From CALGLS01 sp047626155 (GTDB lineage: Bacteria; Bacteroidota; Bacteroidia; Chitinophagales; Saprospiraceae): a stretch of 64,000 nt of DNA. This document shows positions 18,878 to 27,372 of the stretch, piece by piece. Location of the stretch: NCBI GenBank assembly GCA_047626155.1, contig JBLHRR010000004.1, positions 1 to 64,000 of the forward strand, written 5' to 3'. Under the pieces are notes generated by a model, which was not told the DNA's origin, made no database searches, and was given only the letters and a program-made list of their open reading frames with translations. The stretch's first letter is position 1. Every line of letters starts with the position of its first letter. The translations under genes were made by a program, and so were the position numbers.

Positions 18878-18962
18878 AAAAAAGCCCAACTCCTTAATTT
18901 TCTCGCGGCCCTGAATCATATCGAGCAGAGGGCTTTTTCGAGTTCTACACATTCTTGAACTC
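18878..18962. other. Nested hairpin unit, possible small RNA or terminator
   Basis: AAAAAAGCCC (18878-18887) pairs with GGGCTTTTT (18930-18938) around an inner CTCG/CGAG pair. A second hairpin GAGTTC / GAACTC (18940-18962) follows directly. It lies far from any gene end, which argues against a simple terminator. No RNA family recognised. Confidence 0.3.
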
Positions 18963-19288
18963 TGGTATATTCTATTGATTAATAATTTTTTCTTTTCCAG
19001 TCATCATCAAGGGTGTTAGTATGTAGATAAAAAAGAAGCATTTTATTAGGTGAATTGATTCCTAAGGTTTTTAAATAGGTTTTCCACAGCTACTTCACAA
19101 CGAAACACTTTGTTTATCAGGCTATTAGCTAATTATAAACAAGCTGTTGGTAAGTTATTAATAGGATAACTATTTTGTGAATGACTTCCGACAACTTGAT
19201 AGTTGATGTCAGTAAGTAGGGTAGTTGTTGACACTTTTCTACTATTTGACTTTAATGTTATATATGTAAAATTAAAATTCTTAGTAAG

Positions 19289-19327
19289 TGTTGGTAACTG
19301 TTGTGGTTTTTCACGTAGTTACCAACA
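19289..19327. repeat. Inverted repeat TGTTGGTAACT / AGTTACCAACA
   Basis: Perfect 11-bp arms at 19289-19299 and 19317-19327 with a 17-nt spacer that contains GTTGTGGTTTTTCACG. It sits 132 bp before the SRAP gene start, next to a TTTTCCACA box. Confidence 0.7.
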
Positions 19328-19458
19328 GTTACAAACAGTCTTTGTGGAAAAATCAGGAAGGTTTACCGATATGTTTAAAGCAATTAGTAACTTCCATTTT
19401 GGTTGGCCAGCGTTATACAAAACCAAAATATGTTTATTATTTGTCATATTAAAATACC

Positions 19459-20118
19459 ATGTGTACCCGTTACTCCTTAACCGTAAATAAAGAACAGGTT
19501 GCAGCACAATTTGGCTTATCTCTAGATTTTGCGCTAAAAGCCAGTTATAACATATCTGCTTGTGACCAGGCTTATGTGATAACTAATGAGCAACCTAGAA
19601 AATTGGAGGCTATGATATGGGGACTGATTCCACAAACCTCAAAAGATGGTGCGAACAATGGAAAACTAATTAATGCTCGAATAGAAGGAATCAATAGTTC
19701 CAGCTCTTTTCGAATCCCGATAAGGAAGAAGCGATGCTTGGTATTAGCCGATAGTTATTATGACTGGAAAAAAGAAGGACTAAAAAGGTGGCCTTTCCGA
19801 ATTGTGAATGCTGATCAATCCTTAATGGTAATAGCTGGTGTTTGGGAAGAAAGGGAAAAAGGAGGAAACACCATTAGAAGCTTTTCCATTATTACAAAAC
19901 CCGCAGTAGCTGCGGCGGCTAAGGTTAGCCATAGAATGCCATTGATATTAAAAAGTTCGGCTTTGCAGGATTTATGGCTGGATGAAGTAAACCTGGATGA
20001 TGTGTTTCAAATAGTCAAAGAAGCGGAGGTTGGCGAATTGAAGTGCTATCCCATTTCCCCGAAGGTGGATATCATTGGATATAGTTCTAAAGAATTGCAC
20101 GAAGAGTTAGCCTCGTAA
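19459..20118 (+). CDS. SRAP (HMCES/YedK) family protein
   Basis: SOS-response-associated-peptidase family. The characterised members use Cys2 to form a thiazolidine crosslink with abasic sites in single-stranded DNA. Here the protein begins MCTRYSL, so Cys2 becomes N-terminal once Met is removed; this fixes the start. Other family parts are MIWGLIPQ, INARIEGI, RCLVLADSYYDWK and the catalytic-His block VSHRMPLIL. At 219 residues it is full length. It is the first gene to the right of the 0.9 kb non-coding region, followed at 64 bp by dtd, then a MazG-like gene, so a housekeeping-repair cluster is plausible. No LexA-type box was recognised. Confidence 0.94.
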   Translation: MCTRYSLTVNKEQVAAQFGLSLDFALKASYNISACDQAYVITNEQPRKLEAMIWGLIPQTSKDGANNGKLINARIEGINSSSSFRIPIRKKRCLVLADSYYDWKKEGLKRWPFRIVNADQSLMVIAGVWEEREKGGNTIRSFSIITKPAVAAAAKVSHRMPLILKSSALQDLWLDEVNLDDVFQIVKEAEVGELKCYPISPKVDIIGYSSKELHEELAS

Positions 20119-20182
20119 GTTTTTACAGAGTAAGAAGTTTTTTTGAGAATGGATTAGAGTTATAAAGCAAAAAACATATAAA

Positions 20183-20635
20183 ATGCGTGTTGTCATTCAA
20201 AGAGTAACGAAAGCATCAGTTACAATAAATAATGTGATTGAAGGAAAAATTGATTTGGGGCTACTCATACTTTTAGGTATAGAACCGACAGATGAAATCA
20301 GTGATATCGAATGGCTCTGTAATAAGGTTACCAATCTGCGGATTTTCAATGATGAGGATGATATTATGAATAAATCAGTTAAGGATGTTGATGGCGGATT
20401 ATTGGTCATTAGTCAATTCACCTTACATGCAGGTACCAAAAAAGGAAATAGACCTTCTTATATAAAAGCAGCTAAGCCGGATATCGCCGTACCATTATAT
20501 GAGACCTTTTTAAAGCAATTGGAATTTATTGGTGGTATAAAAGTAGAACGAGGAATTTTTGGAGCGGATATGAAAGTCGAATTATTAAATGATGGTCCAG
20601 TAACTATTATTATAGATAGTAAAGAAAGGGTATAA
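20183..20635 (+). CDS. dtd: D-aminoacyl-tRNA deacylase
   Basis: Removes D-amino acids (and glycine) mischarged on tRNA, a proofreading function in the cytoplasm. The opening MRVVIQRVTKASVTI is characteristic; the two active-site elements are SQFTLHAGTKKGNRPS and the NDGPVTI block with the Gly-Pro pair that excludes L-amino acids. At 150 residues it is of normal length. It lies between the SRAP gene and the MazG-like gene, all on the plus strand. Confidence 0.97.
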   Translation: MRVVIQRVTKASVTINNVIEGKIDLGLLILLGIEPTDEISDIEWLCNKVTNLRIFNDEDDIMNKSVKDVDGGLLVISQFTLHAGTKKGNRPSYIKAAKPDIAVPLYETFLKQLEFIGGIKVERGIFGADMKVELLNDGPVTIIIDSKERV

Positions 20636-20640
20636 ATTAT

Positions 20641-20676
20641 AATTCTTTGAGGAACCACGTCATTTATTAAAGAAGG
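20641..20676 (+). repeat. Family A element, partial copy A3
   Basis: The 36 bp between dtd and the MazG-like gene read TTTGAGGAACCACGTCATTTATTAAAGAAGG in the core, differing at about three of 31 positions from the right end of copy A2 (36595-36624). Only one half of the palindrome is present. Confidence 0.65.
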
Positions 20677-20695
20677 AAAATCGTAAACAAATTTT

Positions 20696-21037
20696 ATGAC
20701 AATAGCAGAAGCACAAAAAGATGTAGATCATTGGATCAATACCGTTGGTATCCGATATTATAATGAGTTGACTAATATGGCCATCTTGACCGAAGAAGTT
20801 GGTGAAGTAGCACGTATTATGTCCCGCCTTTATGGAGAGCAGTCTTTCAAAAGAAAAGAAGATGCAGAAAATGCAAAAGAAAAATTATCAGATGAAATGG
20901 CTGATGTGCTATTCGTTCTAATTTGCTTAGCTAATCAAACAGGCATTGACCTTTCAGAAGCTTTGGTCAAAAACTTAGAAAAAAAAACGATTCGGGATGC
21001 TTCCCGGCATGCGAATAATAAGAAGCTTAAACCTTAA
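20696..21037 (+). CDS. MazG-like nucleotide pyrophosphohydrolase
   Basis: Small all-alpha NTP pyrophosphohydrolase of the MazG fold, 113 residues, likely cleaving non-canonical or damaged NTPs to the monophosphate. The metal-binding acidic motifs are visible as EEVGEVARIMSR and, 30 residues on, KLSDEMADVLFVLICLANQ, giving the ExxE...ExxD arrangement. It is the short single-domain form. It follows dtd with a partial family A repeat in the gap. The exact substrate cannot be read from the sequence. Confidence 0.92.
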   Translation: MTIAEAQKDVDHWINTVGIRYYNELTNMAILTEEVGEVARIMSRLYGEQSFKRKEDAENAKEKLSDEMADVLFVLICLANQTGIDLSEALVKNLEKKTIRDASRHANNKKLKP

Positions 21038-21087
21038 GTTATCTTTTCTCTCTATACTATTATTACGTTTAAATTTATCCCATAATT

Positions 21088-22749
21088 ATGAAGAACCCCA
21101 TTATCACTTTAGTATTTACTTTACTAACAATATTTGCACATGCTCAGGAAAAGGCGCCTGAAAGAGATATTCTAACTATAACTCAATTCGCCTCTGGTGA
21201 ACTAAATGGTATTAAAAATACAAAAAATGGTATTCGCTCTACAGGAATACAAAAAACTGCCGAATTTGTACGCTATGATATGAAAGTCCCTATAACAGAG
21301 TTGTCCTCTTTTCTTGCTTTTTCAATTGTATGGGAAGCACAAAACTGGAATTCGGAGAACAATCAATTATGGGTTCGTTTTAAAGGAGGAAATACAAATC
21401 TAAACTGGCAACAAATCAAAATAGATGTTCACTCGGATAAAAACGATCTTCGTCATATCAGTGAACTAACATTTGTTGATAACGATGTTGATAAGTTAGA
21501 TATAAAAATTGTTTTTGAAGAAGGTTCTCAGGCTTTGGTTCAAAAGCTTGATCTGCATTTCTATAATCCGGGGTCTTTAGAAAACAAATTAGGAAGTGAA
21601 ACAAAGCAAGCCAATAACCGAGCGGTTTGTACCTGTCCTCAACCTGATTTTGAAGATCGAGATGATTGGTGCCCAGCAGGTAATTGTCCAGAGATCGCTA
21701 ACCCAACTATTACAGATGTTACTCATCTTATAGTGCATCATTCTGCTGGAGTGAATAGTAGTTCTGATTGGGCAGGAGTGGTTAGAAGTATTTGGGATTT
21801 TCATGTAAATGTAAATGGTTGGGATGACATTGGTTATAATTATCTAGTGGATCCAAGTGGTATCTTATATGAAGGCCGTGGAAATAATATTAGAGGGGCT
21901 CATTTTTGTGGAAATAATGGAGGAACAATGGGTGTCTGTGTGATGGGAGATTTTACGAATATAAGTCCAACAGATAATGCAAAATCAATGTTGAAAGACT
22001 TATTGGCGTGGAAAATTTGTGATATTGATGCCGATCCACTGGAGATGGCTTTGCATGCTAGTTCAGGTTTGAATTTGAGTAGGATTTCCGGCCATCAGGA
22101 TGGTTGTGCGACGGCTTGTCCGGGAGCAAGTTTTTATCCGCAGTTTTCAGCTATTAGATCTGAAGTAAATACGCAAATAAATAATGACTGCGAGTTAGAA
22201 GAATTAGCAGCTCCAACCAATTTAACAGCAGAATCGGTTTCTCAAACAGCGGTAGAATTAAATTGGGAAGATAACTCTAACAATGAAACCGCATTCATAA
22301 TAGAACGATCAATTTGGACTAATACAAGTTATACGGAGGTTGGAAATGTAGCAGCCAATGTAAACATTTTTACAGATGGAAACTTGCAAGCAAACACCGC
22401 ATATTTTTATCAAGTAAAAGCGACCAATGCTCCCGATGAAAGTGCTTATTCTAATCAAGTAGGCGTTGCAACAGTGTTAACATCGACAAAAAATGTTGGT
22501 GACTTGGCTATAGAAGTTTTCCCTAATCCGGTAGAAGATTGGTTGACGATTGTCTTGCCGAAAAATAGCGGAGAGAAAATCTTAGTAAGTATTTTTGAAA
22601 TGGGAAGCTCTAAAATGGTAAAGCAATTTAAAACGACTTCAAATGATGGAATAATTAAACAGGATGTTTCTGATTTAGCGAAAGGAGTTTATCTTTTGCA
22701 GGTAAACGATGGGCAAAAGAATGCCTATGCAAAATTGGTAAAACGATAG
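21088..22749 (+). CDS. Secreted PGRP-type N-acetylmuramoyl-L-alanine amidase with FnIII and T9SS sorting domain
   Basis: Four parts are visible. First a signal peptide (MKNPIITLVFTLLTIFAHAQ). Then a variable beta-rich region to about residue 175. Then an amidase_2/PGRP domain (about 190-370) with zinc-ligand motifs THLIVHHSAG, SGHQDG and ACPG, so it should cleave the MurNAc-L-Ala bond of peptidoglycan. Next a fibronectin type III domain (about 380-465), and last a type IX secretion C-terminal sorting domain (IEVFPNPVEDWLTI ... GVYLLQVNDG). The last part predicts export through the T9SS and release or attachment at the surface. Cys pairs near the amidase (CTCPQPDFEDRDDWCPAGNC) may form disulphides. 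The role could be attack on other bacteria or own-wall turnover; this is inference. Confidence 0.94.
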   Translation: MKNPIITLVFTLLTIFAHAQEKAPERDILTITQFASGELNGIKNTKNGIRSTGIQKTAEFVRYDMKVPITELSSFLAFSIVWEAQNWNSENNQLWVRFKGGNTNLNWQQIKIDVHSDKNDLRHISELTFVDNDVDKLDIKIVFEEGSQALVQKLDLHFYNPGSLENKLGSETKQANNRAVCTCPQPDFEDRDDWCPAGNCPEIANPTITDVTHLIVHHSAGVNSSSDWAGVVRSIWDFHVNVNGWDDIGYNYLVDPSGILYEGRGNNIRGAHFCGNNGGTMGVCVMGDFTNISPTDNAKSMLKDLLAWKICDIDADPLEMALHASSGLNLSRISGHQDGCATACPGASFYPQFSAIRSEVNTQINNDCELEELAAPTNLTAESVSQTAVELNWEDNSNNETAFIIERSIWTNTSYTEVGNVAANVNIFTDGNLQANTAYFYQVKATNAPDESAYSNQVGVATVLTSTKNVGDLAIEVFPNPVEDWLTIVLPKNSGEKILVSIFEMGSSKMVKQFKTTSNDGIIKQDVSDLAKGVYLLQVNDGQKNAYAKLVKR

Positions 22750-22761
22750 TTTTTATTCGTT

Positions 22762-23628
22762 TTACTCCTCTTCTGCTCTATTATCAAAAGCAGAAAAAAG
22801 CACATCGTTATATTCCTCGGGTATTTCTTCAGTGGATGGTATTTTAACGGGTGGTTCCTCAATTGCTACTTCTTCTGCGACAATTTCTTCCTTTGTATCT
22901 CCGATATTTTGATCTTCAGGCTCTTTTGTAGCAACAATGTTATCAGGATTGAAAGGGGAGCTGTTTTGTAATATTTTTATCATTCTGTAAGCGAGATATG
23001 CGCTGAAAACAAGTACTAAAGTAGCCAAAGACATCAAGCATTCCGCATATTGTTGAATGATGAAGAAATCGTAGAGACCATGAAGAAAAGCAGGGAGGCC
23101 TAAGCCAAATCCTATCTTTTTCCATCTCTCCAAATTGTTCTGATCCTGTTTACTCAAACCAACATAGTAGCCCATAATTACGGCAAAAGCGGCATGGGCA
23201 GGAACTGCAGTGAAGGCACGGAGGGCTACAGTAGGTATACCAAAACGATCCGCATACATAATATTTTCCAGCGTTGCAAAACCCATTGCAATTAATACCG
23301 CGTAAACAATTCCATCAAGAGGTTCATTAAATTCCTTTCGGAAATAAGGAAGGGCCAAACAAATGAATTTGAAAAACTCTTCAATCAAACCAACAAAAAG
23401 CAATGCGAAGAAAAAGACTTTAAAAAAATTGCCGGATTGTTCCCAACCTAAGGTCGCTGCGAGGCCTTCCATCAACATGGTAGGATAGGTTATTAAGGCA
23501 CCAAGAACGAAAGCCGCTGCCATCAGCCACTTGGATTCTTGCTCATAACGATCTGCTTTGATGATCAAAAAAGAAAGGATCAAACCAGGGAGTATGGCCA
23601 ACAAAAGAAGGAAAATATTCATCGGCAA
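22762..23628 (-). CDS. PrsW family intramembrane metalloprotease-like protein
   Basis: Polytopic membrane protein of the PrsW/CPBP-related family. PrsW itself starts sigma-factor release by cutting an anti-sigma factor in Bacillus subtilis. Conserved blocks are GLIEEFFKF (EExxK), PLDGIVYAVLIAMGFATLEN, HAAFAVIMGYYVG and HGLYDFF, which carry the predicted metal and catalytic residues. About eight membrane segments fill residues 1-220; the last 70 residues are an acidic, Pro/Glu-rich tail. It overlaps by 10 bp the end of the upstream hydrolase gene, so the two are co-transcribed. The substrate is unknown. Confidence 0.92.
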   Translation of the reverse strand: MPMNIFLLLLAILPGLILSFLIIKADRYEQESKWLMAAAFVLGALITYPTMLMEGLAATLGWEQSGNFFKVFFFALLFVGLIEEFFKFICLALPYFRKEFNEPLDGIVYAVLIAMGFATLENIMYADRFGIPTVALRAFTAVPAHAAFAVIMGYYVGLSKQDQNNLERWKKIGFGLGLPAFLHGLYDFFIIQQYAECLMSLATLVLVFSAYLAYRMIKILQNSSPFNPDNIVATKEPEDQNIGDTKEEIVAEEVAIEEPPVKIPSTEEIPEEYNDVLFSAFDNRAEEE

Positions 23629-24401
23629 AAAACTATAAAATCGTTAATAATTTGACGACACTTTTTAGGCTTTTCAAACAGACCCATATGAGCTGTTTTT
23701 GGTAAAAAGTGCATAGAACAAGTATTTGGGTAAGCAGAAAAAGCCAAACTCTTTTCTATTGGAACTACAGCATCTTCTTCTCCTGCAATAATTAAAACAG
23801 GGCAATTAATTATTTCTAAAACAGTACTTTTATCTGTCCGGTTTCTCATAGCCACTAAAGCATCTTGAATACCTTCGGGAGCATATTGTTGACCTTGACT
23901 GATGAGTTGTTTAACAATTTTAGGATTAGCATATTTTTTTGGAAATAACTTTGGAATTAGTTCTGCTACATAGTTTTCAGAACCATGTCTTCCAACAAAC
24001 TTCTTTTCTTTTAATCGTTGTGCTTTTTTCTTTTTGCCATCTGCATATGGGCTAGAGTGGATGAGCCCTAAGCCCATTAACATATCTCCATATTTTTCGG
24101 CGAAAGCTAAACTGATATAACCACCCATAGAGTGCCCCATCAAAATACATTTATCAATTCCCATTTTTTTCAACAATGCTGCTACAAGGTCTGCCATATG
24201 ACCTAAATCAGGGACAGCCGCGCGAGTAGAATGTCCAAACCCAGGAGTATCAATACAGATCATTTGTGTATCTGGAAAAGAATCGAAAAAAGGTTCCCAG
24301 ATACGATGATCCTCGCAAAAACCGTGTAGGAAAACAACTGGAAGTCCTCTTCCATTGGTTTGGTAAAAAATGGTGGGAGAGTTGAAAGTAAATACTGGCA
24401 T
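23619..24401 (-). CDS. Alpha/beta hydrolase
   Basis: A 260-residue alpha/beta hydrolase without signal peptide. The HG oxyanion motif is VVFLHGFCEDHRIWEPF, the nucleophile elbow GHSMGGYI, the acid in IIAGEEDAVVP and the His in PKTAHMGLFEKP, so all three catalytic residues are present. It is the first gene of a two-gene unit whose second member is the PrsW-like protease (10-bp overlap). The family covers esterases, lipases and haloperoxidase-like enzymes; no narrower assignment can be supported. Confidence 0.92.
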   Translation of the reverse strand: MPVFTFNSPTIFYQTNGRGLPVVFLHGFCEDHRIWEPFFDSFPDTQMICIDTPGFGHSTRAAVPDLGHMADLVAALLKKMGIDKCILMGHSMGGYISLAFAEKYGDMLMGLGLIHSSPYADGKKKKAQRLKEKKFVGRHGSENYVAELIPKLFPKKYANPKIVKQLISQGQQYAPEGIQDALVAMRNRTDKSTVLEIINCPVLIIAGEEDAVVPIEKSLAFSAYPNTCSMHFLPKTAHMGLFEKPKKCRQIINDFIVFCR

Positions 24402-24721
24402 CTATGAGAGCGTATTGTTTATTCTATAAGTGATGAGAAGAGTAAAGCGTTTTCTTTTTAGGCATATGTTACCACTGAGTTTCTTGGCTTTTTTTTTCAG
24501 CAAAAGTTTTATAGTATCGGAGAGCTAAATTACACCAATTATATTGTTTTACAAGGTTCTTCAATTTTGCTTCTTATCCACATCGTGTTGGGAATGTTGT
24601 TGATAACCTTCCATCCAGCTTTCGTGGCTACTAGTAAAAAAGGGTTCGAGGAGAAATGTTTTCAATGTGAATCAAATTACTACTTTTTTCTATCTTTACA
24701 TTTAGGATTTTAGCAAATTTT
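24402..24721. promoter_or_regulatory. Divergent intergenic region with one perfect DnaA-box-like site
   Basis: The 320-bp gap between divergent genes contains TTATCCACA at 24574-24582, identical to the E. coli DnaA box consensus, and TATCTTTA at 24691-24698, a possible -7 element for the permease gene 24 bp before its ATG. No ORF or RNA seen. A single box can occur by chance. Confidence 0.35.
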
Positions 24722-25954
24722 ATGGAACACCCACAAGACAATATAAAAGGATATTCTCCTAATCAGGAAGCCTGGCTACGGTTTAAGAAAAACAAGCCTG
24801 GAATTTTTGGTTTAGTGGTCATCCTTTTTGCCGCTCTTATTGCCATTCTTGGCTACCTTGTCTCCCCGGATCAAACACCTAATGTTAACGAGCAAATACC
24901 CGAGGTATCTCTAAAATCACCAGGTTTTGAGGTGACTCTTCTGGCCGTTCGGAAAAATAGGCTAGTAACCCAATCCTCTGTTTTGAGTAAAATGATTCAC
25001 GGGCAGGAAAACCAATATAAATTTATCCCAATCAATAAATTTGAAATTAAAGAAGATCAATTGGTTTACGAAAAGTATGAGGGGGAAAATATGCAAACAG
25101 GCGAACGACTGGAAGGCAACATAAAAGAAGTTTCTTTGGCAGACATCGCTTTCCCACTATCCTTTAAAGATAAAGCACTTACTAACACATCCGGGAAGTT
25201 GTCATTTAAAGATATTAACGATCAGAACATTGCGATAGATATTACTGCTCTTACAGCACAAATCAAAAAAGAAAACATCATCCAGAAGACTTTTTATCTG
25301 GGCTCTGATAAATATGGACGCTCCTTATTAAGCCGTTTGATTCTAGGGGTTCGGATTTCGCTATTGGTTGGTCTGATTGCTGTACTTATAGCTCTAACTA
25401 TAGGTATTTCATTAGGAGCAATAGCAGGTTATTTTGGCGGACGGATAGACGATTTTATTTTATTATTAATCAACACTGTATGGTCTATTCCAACTTTATT
25501 ATTAGTTTTCGCCATTGTATTAGCGCTAGGTCGAGGAATAGGTATTATCTTTCTGGCAGTAGGCTTAACGATGTGGGTTGATGTAGCACGAATAGTACGG
25601 GGTCAAGTATTGGCTTTGAAGGAAATACAATTTGTAGAAGCCGCGCAAAGTATGGGCTTTCAATCGGGTAGGATAATTTTTAAACACATTCTGCCTAATA
25701 TACTGGGACCGGTCATGGTGATAGCAGCCTCTACTTTCGCGACAGCTATATTGATAGAAGCGGGCTTGAGTTACTTAGGCTTTGGTATTCAACCACCCAC
25801 ACCATCCTGGGGCACAATGCTGAATGAAAATTATGGATATGCTATTAGTGGAAAACCATTTCTGGCTTTGATTCCCGCTTTTGCGATTATGCTTTTAGTA
25901 TTGGCTTTCAATTTGGTAGGAAATGCACTGAGAGATGCAATGGATGTGTATTAA
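24722..25954 (+). CDS. DppC/OppC-type ABC transporter permease
   Basis: Inner-membrane permease of the peptide/nickel ABC importer class. The N-terminal helix (FGLVVILFAALIAILGYLV) is followed by an unusually long extracytoplasmic stretch of about 150 residues, then five helices in the C-terminal BPD_transp_1 domain. The cytoplasmic EAA loop that docks the ATPase is EAAQSMGFQSGRIIFKHILPN; GSDKYGRSLLSRLILGVRISL precedes the domain as in DppC. At 410 residues it is longer than typical DppC (about 300) because of the insertion. No ATPase, DppB-like permease or binding protein is adjacent, so its partners must be encoded elsewhere. Confidence 0.92.
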   Translation: MEHPQDNIKGYSPNQEAWLRFKKNKPGIFGLVVILFAALIAILGYLVSPDQTPNVNEQIPEVSLKSPGFEVTLLAVRKNRLVTQSSVLSKMIHGQENQYKFIPINKFEIKEDQLVYEKYEGENMQTGERLEGNIKEVSLADIAFPLSFKDKALTNTSGKLSFKDINDQNIAIDITALTAQIKKENIIQKTFYLGSDKYGRSLLSRLILGVRISLLVGLIAVLIALTIGISLGAIAGYFGGRIDDFILLLINTVWSIPTLLLVFAIVLALGRGIGIIFLAVGLTMWVDVARIVRGQVLALKEIQFVEAAQSMGFQSGRIIFKHILPNILGPVMVIAASTFATAILIEAGLSYLGFGIQPPTPSWGTMLNENYGYAISGKPFLALIPAFAIMLLVLAFNLVGNALRDAMDVY

Positions 25955-25998
25955 TAATAAAATCATATTGTCTAATATTTAACGACTCAACTAATTAA

Positions 25999-27255
25999 AT
26001 GGCAGATTTTTCAAAATTAAAAAAAGAATTGTCACAACTCGAAGAACTGGAACGGAGTCTTAATCTGAAACAACTTCAGATTAACAGATTGCTTACGATT
26101 ACGCAGGCAATCAATAACAACGTGTCGGCACCTGGCTTGTATGAGATGTATAATTCTTTTTTGAGCTGGGAAATGGGCGTACAAAAAATGGCGCTCTTTG
26201 TGCTTAGAAATGAGGATTGGGAATGTGCAAGTTCAATTGGAATAGAAGAAGACTTCCTTAAATTGGATCTATCGGAGCTCTTACCTAATTATCAGCGGAT
26301 GCGAAATATAGAAGAAGGTTTAGATCATCCGCTTATTAGCCAATTCGATGTAGTAGTTCCTGTTTTGCACAAAGATCAACCAATTGCCTATACTTTTATT
26401 GGTGGTTTTGAAAAGGATAAAGACCTGTATAATAAGATGCGCTTTATCACAACAATCAGTAATATCATTGCGGTAGCTATTGAAAATAAACGATTATTTA
26501 AAGATCAGTTGAAACAAGAACGTTTACGAAGAGAAATGGAACTGGCGGGAGACATGCAAAAAATGCTAGTCCCATCTGAATTTCCAAAATCAGATGTATT
26601 TGAGTTGTCTAGCATTTATATTCCGATGTTAGGAGTTGGGGGAGACTATTTTGATTTTATGGAATTCCCAGATGATAAGTTTATATTTTGCATTGCAGAT
26701 ATTTCTGGAAAAGGAATTGCGGCAGCTCTACTGATGGCGAACTTTCAAGCGAATTTTCATAGTTTGATCCACAAGAGAACATCTCTGGATAACTTTGTCA
26801 AGGACCTTAATCATTCTTTGTTCCGAATTACCAAAGGCGATAAATTTATGACTTTGTTCATCGCCGAATTCGACAAGAAGAATTACAAGCTTAACTATAT
26901 TAATGCCGGACATAATTTACCGGTGATGGCGATGGATGGTCAGATTCAAAAATTAAATAAAGGTTGCACAATCTTGGGTGCATTCCCAGAGCTAAGTGAG
27001 GTAGAAATAGGAAGCATCGATATTGACAATGAAGCTTTACTACTGACTTATACAGACGGCTTGACTGATGTTCGCAACAATGAGGGTACCTTTTTTGATG
27101 AAGACTACCTCATGCAATTTGCTGAACAGAATGAATTTAATTCTGCTAGTTTATTCAATGAAAAACTAATGACCGAAATAAAACGTTTTAAAGGGGACCA
27201 AGAATTTCCGGATGACATTACGGTTCTGACCTGTAAGATTTTTTCTAAGAAGTAA
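25999..27255 (+). CDS. GAF-like sensor with SpoIIE/RsbU-type serine phosphatase (PP2C)
   Basis: Metal-dependent serine/threonine phosphatase of the SpoIIE class with an N-terminal sensor part. Residues 1-30 form a short coiled coil, about 35-165 look GAF-like, and about 185-415 are the phosphatase. Metal-binding aspartates are visible in GVGGDYFDF, IADISGKGIAAAL, YTDGLTDVRN and DDITVLTC. In known systems these enzymes dephosphorylate an anti-sigma antagonist and so oppose an RsbW-type kinase. The RsbW-like gene at 7645-8049 is therefore a possible functional partner. It follows the ABC permease by 44 bp and may be co-transcribed with it. Confidence 0.92.
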   Translation: MADFSKLKKELSQLEELERSLNLKQLQINRLLTITQAINNNVSAPGLYEMYNSFLSWEMGVQKMALFVLRNEDWECASSIGIEEDFLKLDLSELLPNYQRMRNIEEGLDHPLISQFDVVVPVLHKDQPIAYTFIGGFEKDKDLYNKMRFITTISNIIAVAIENKRLFKDQLKQERLRREMELAGDMQKMLVPSEFPKSDVFELSSIYIPMLGVGGDYFDFMEFPDDKFIFCIADISGKGIAAALLMANFQANFHSLIHKRTSLDNFVKDLNHSLFRITKGDKFMTLFIAEFDKKNYKLNYINAGHNLPVMAMDGQIQKLNKGCTILGAFPELSEVEIGSIDIDNEALLLTYTDGLTDVRNNEGTFFDEDYLMQFAEQNEFNSASLFNEKLMTEIKRFKGDQEFPDDITVLTCKIFSKK

Positions 27256-27372
27256 TCAAAAGAGCGTTGATTTAAGCTCTTATTTTCTAGGCAAAACAAG
27301 AAGAAGACATAAGCCCTTCTCTTCATATAACAGACCAGCGAATAAGTGTATATTCGCCTATATATTTTAACA

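Larger units (their letters stand above)
18563..19458. other. 0.9 kb AT-rich non-coding region, origin-like in places
   Basis: No convincing gene: the short ORFs here have unlikely compositions and one overlaps the true SRAP start. The left half contains a hairpin unit at 18878-18962. The right half (about 19080-19351) holds two TTTTCCACA boxes in opposite orientation (19080-19088 and 19343-19351), inverted repeats AGTTATtaataggATAACT and TGTTGGTAACT / AGTTACCAACA, and several GTTGGTAA/GTTGTTGAC-like words. This could be a replication-initiator-type region or the complex leader of the SRAP gene. Confidence 0.4.

Noticed and set aside
18716..18958. 80-codon ORF in the non-coding gap after ctaA
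   Set aside because: Phe/Ser/His-rich random-looking composition, no family resemblance, and it runs through the hairpin unit at 18878-18962.
19203..19490. 95-codon ORF before the SRAP gene
   Set aside because: It overlaps the SRAP start in another frame and passes through the inverted repeats; composition is not protein-like.
27260..27281. AAGAGC / GCTCTT hairpin after the SpoIIE-type phosphatase gene
   Set aside because: Only a 6-bp stem with a 10-nt loop and a weak T-run; not strong enough to call a terminator.
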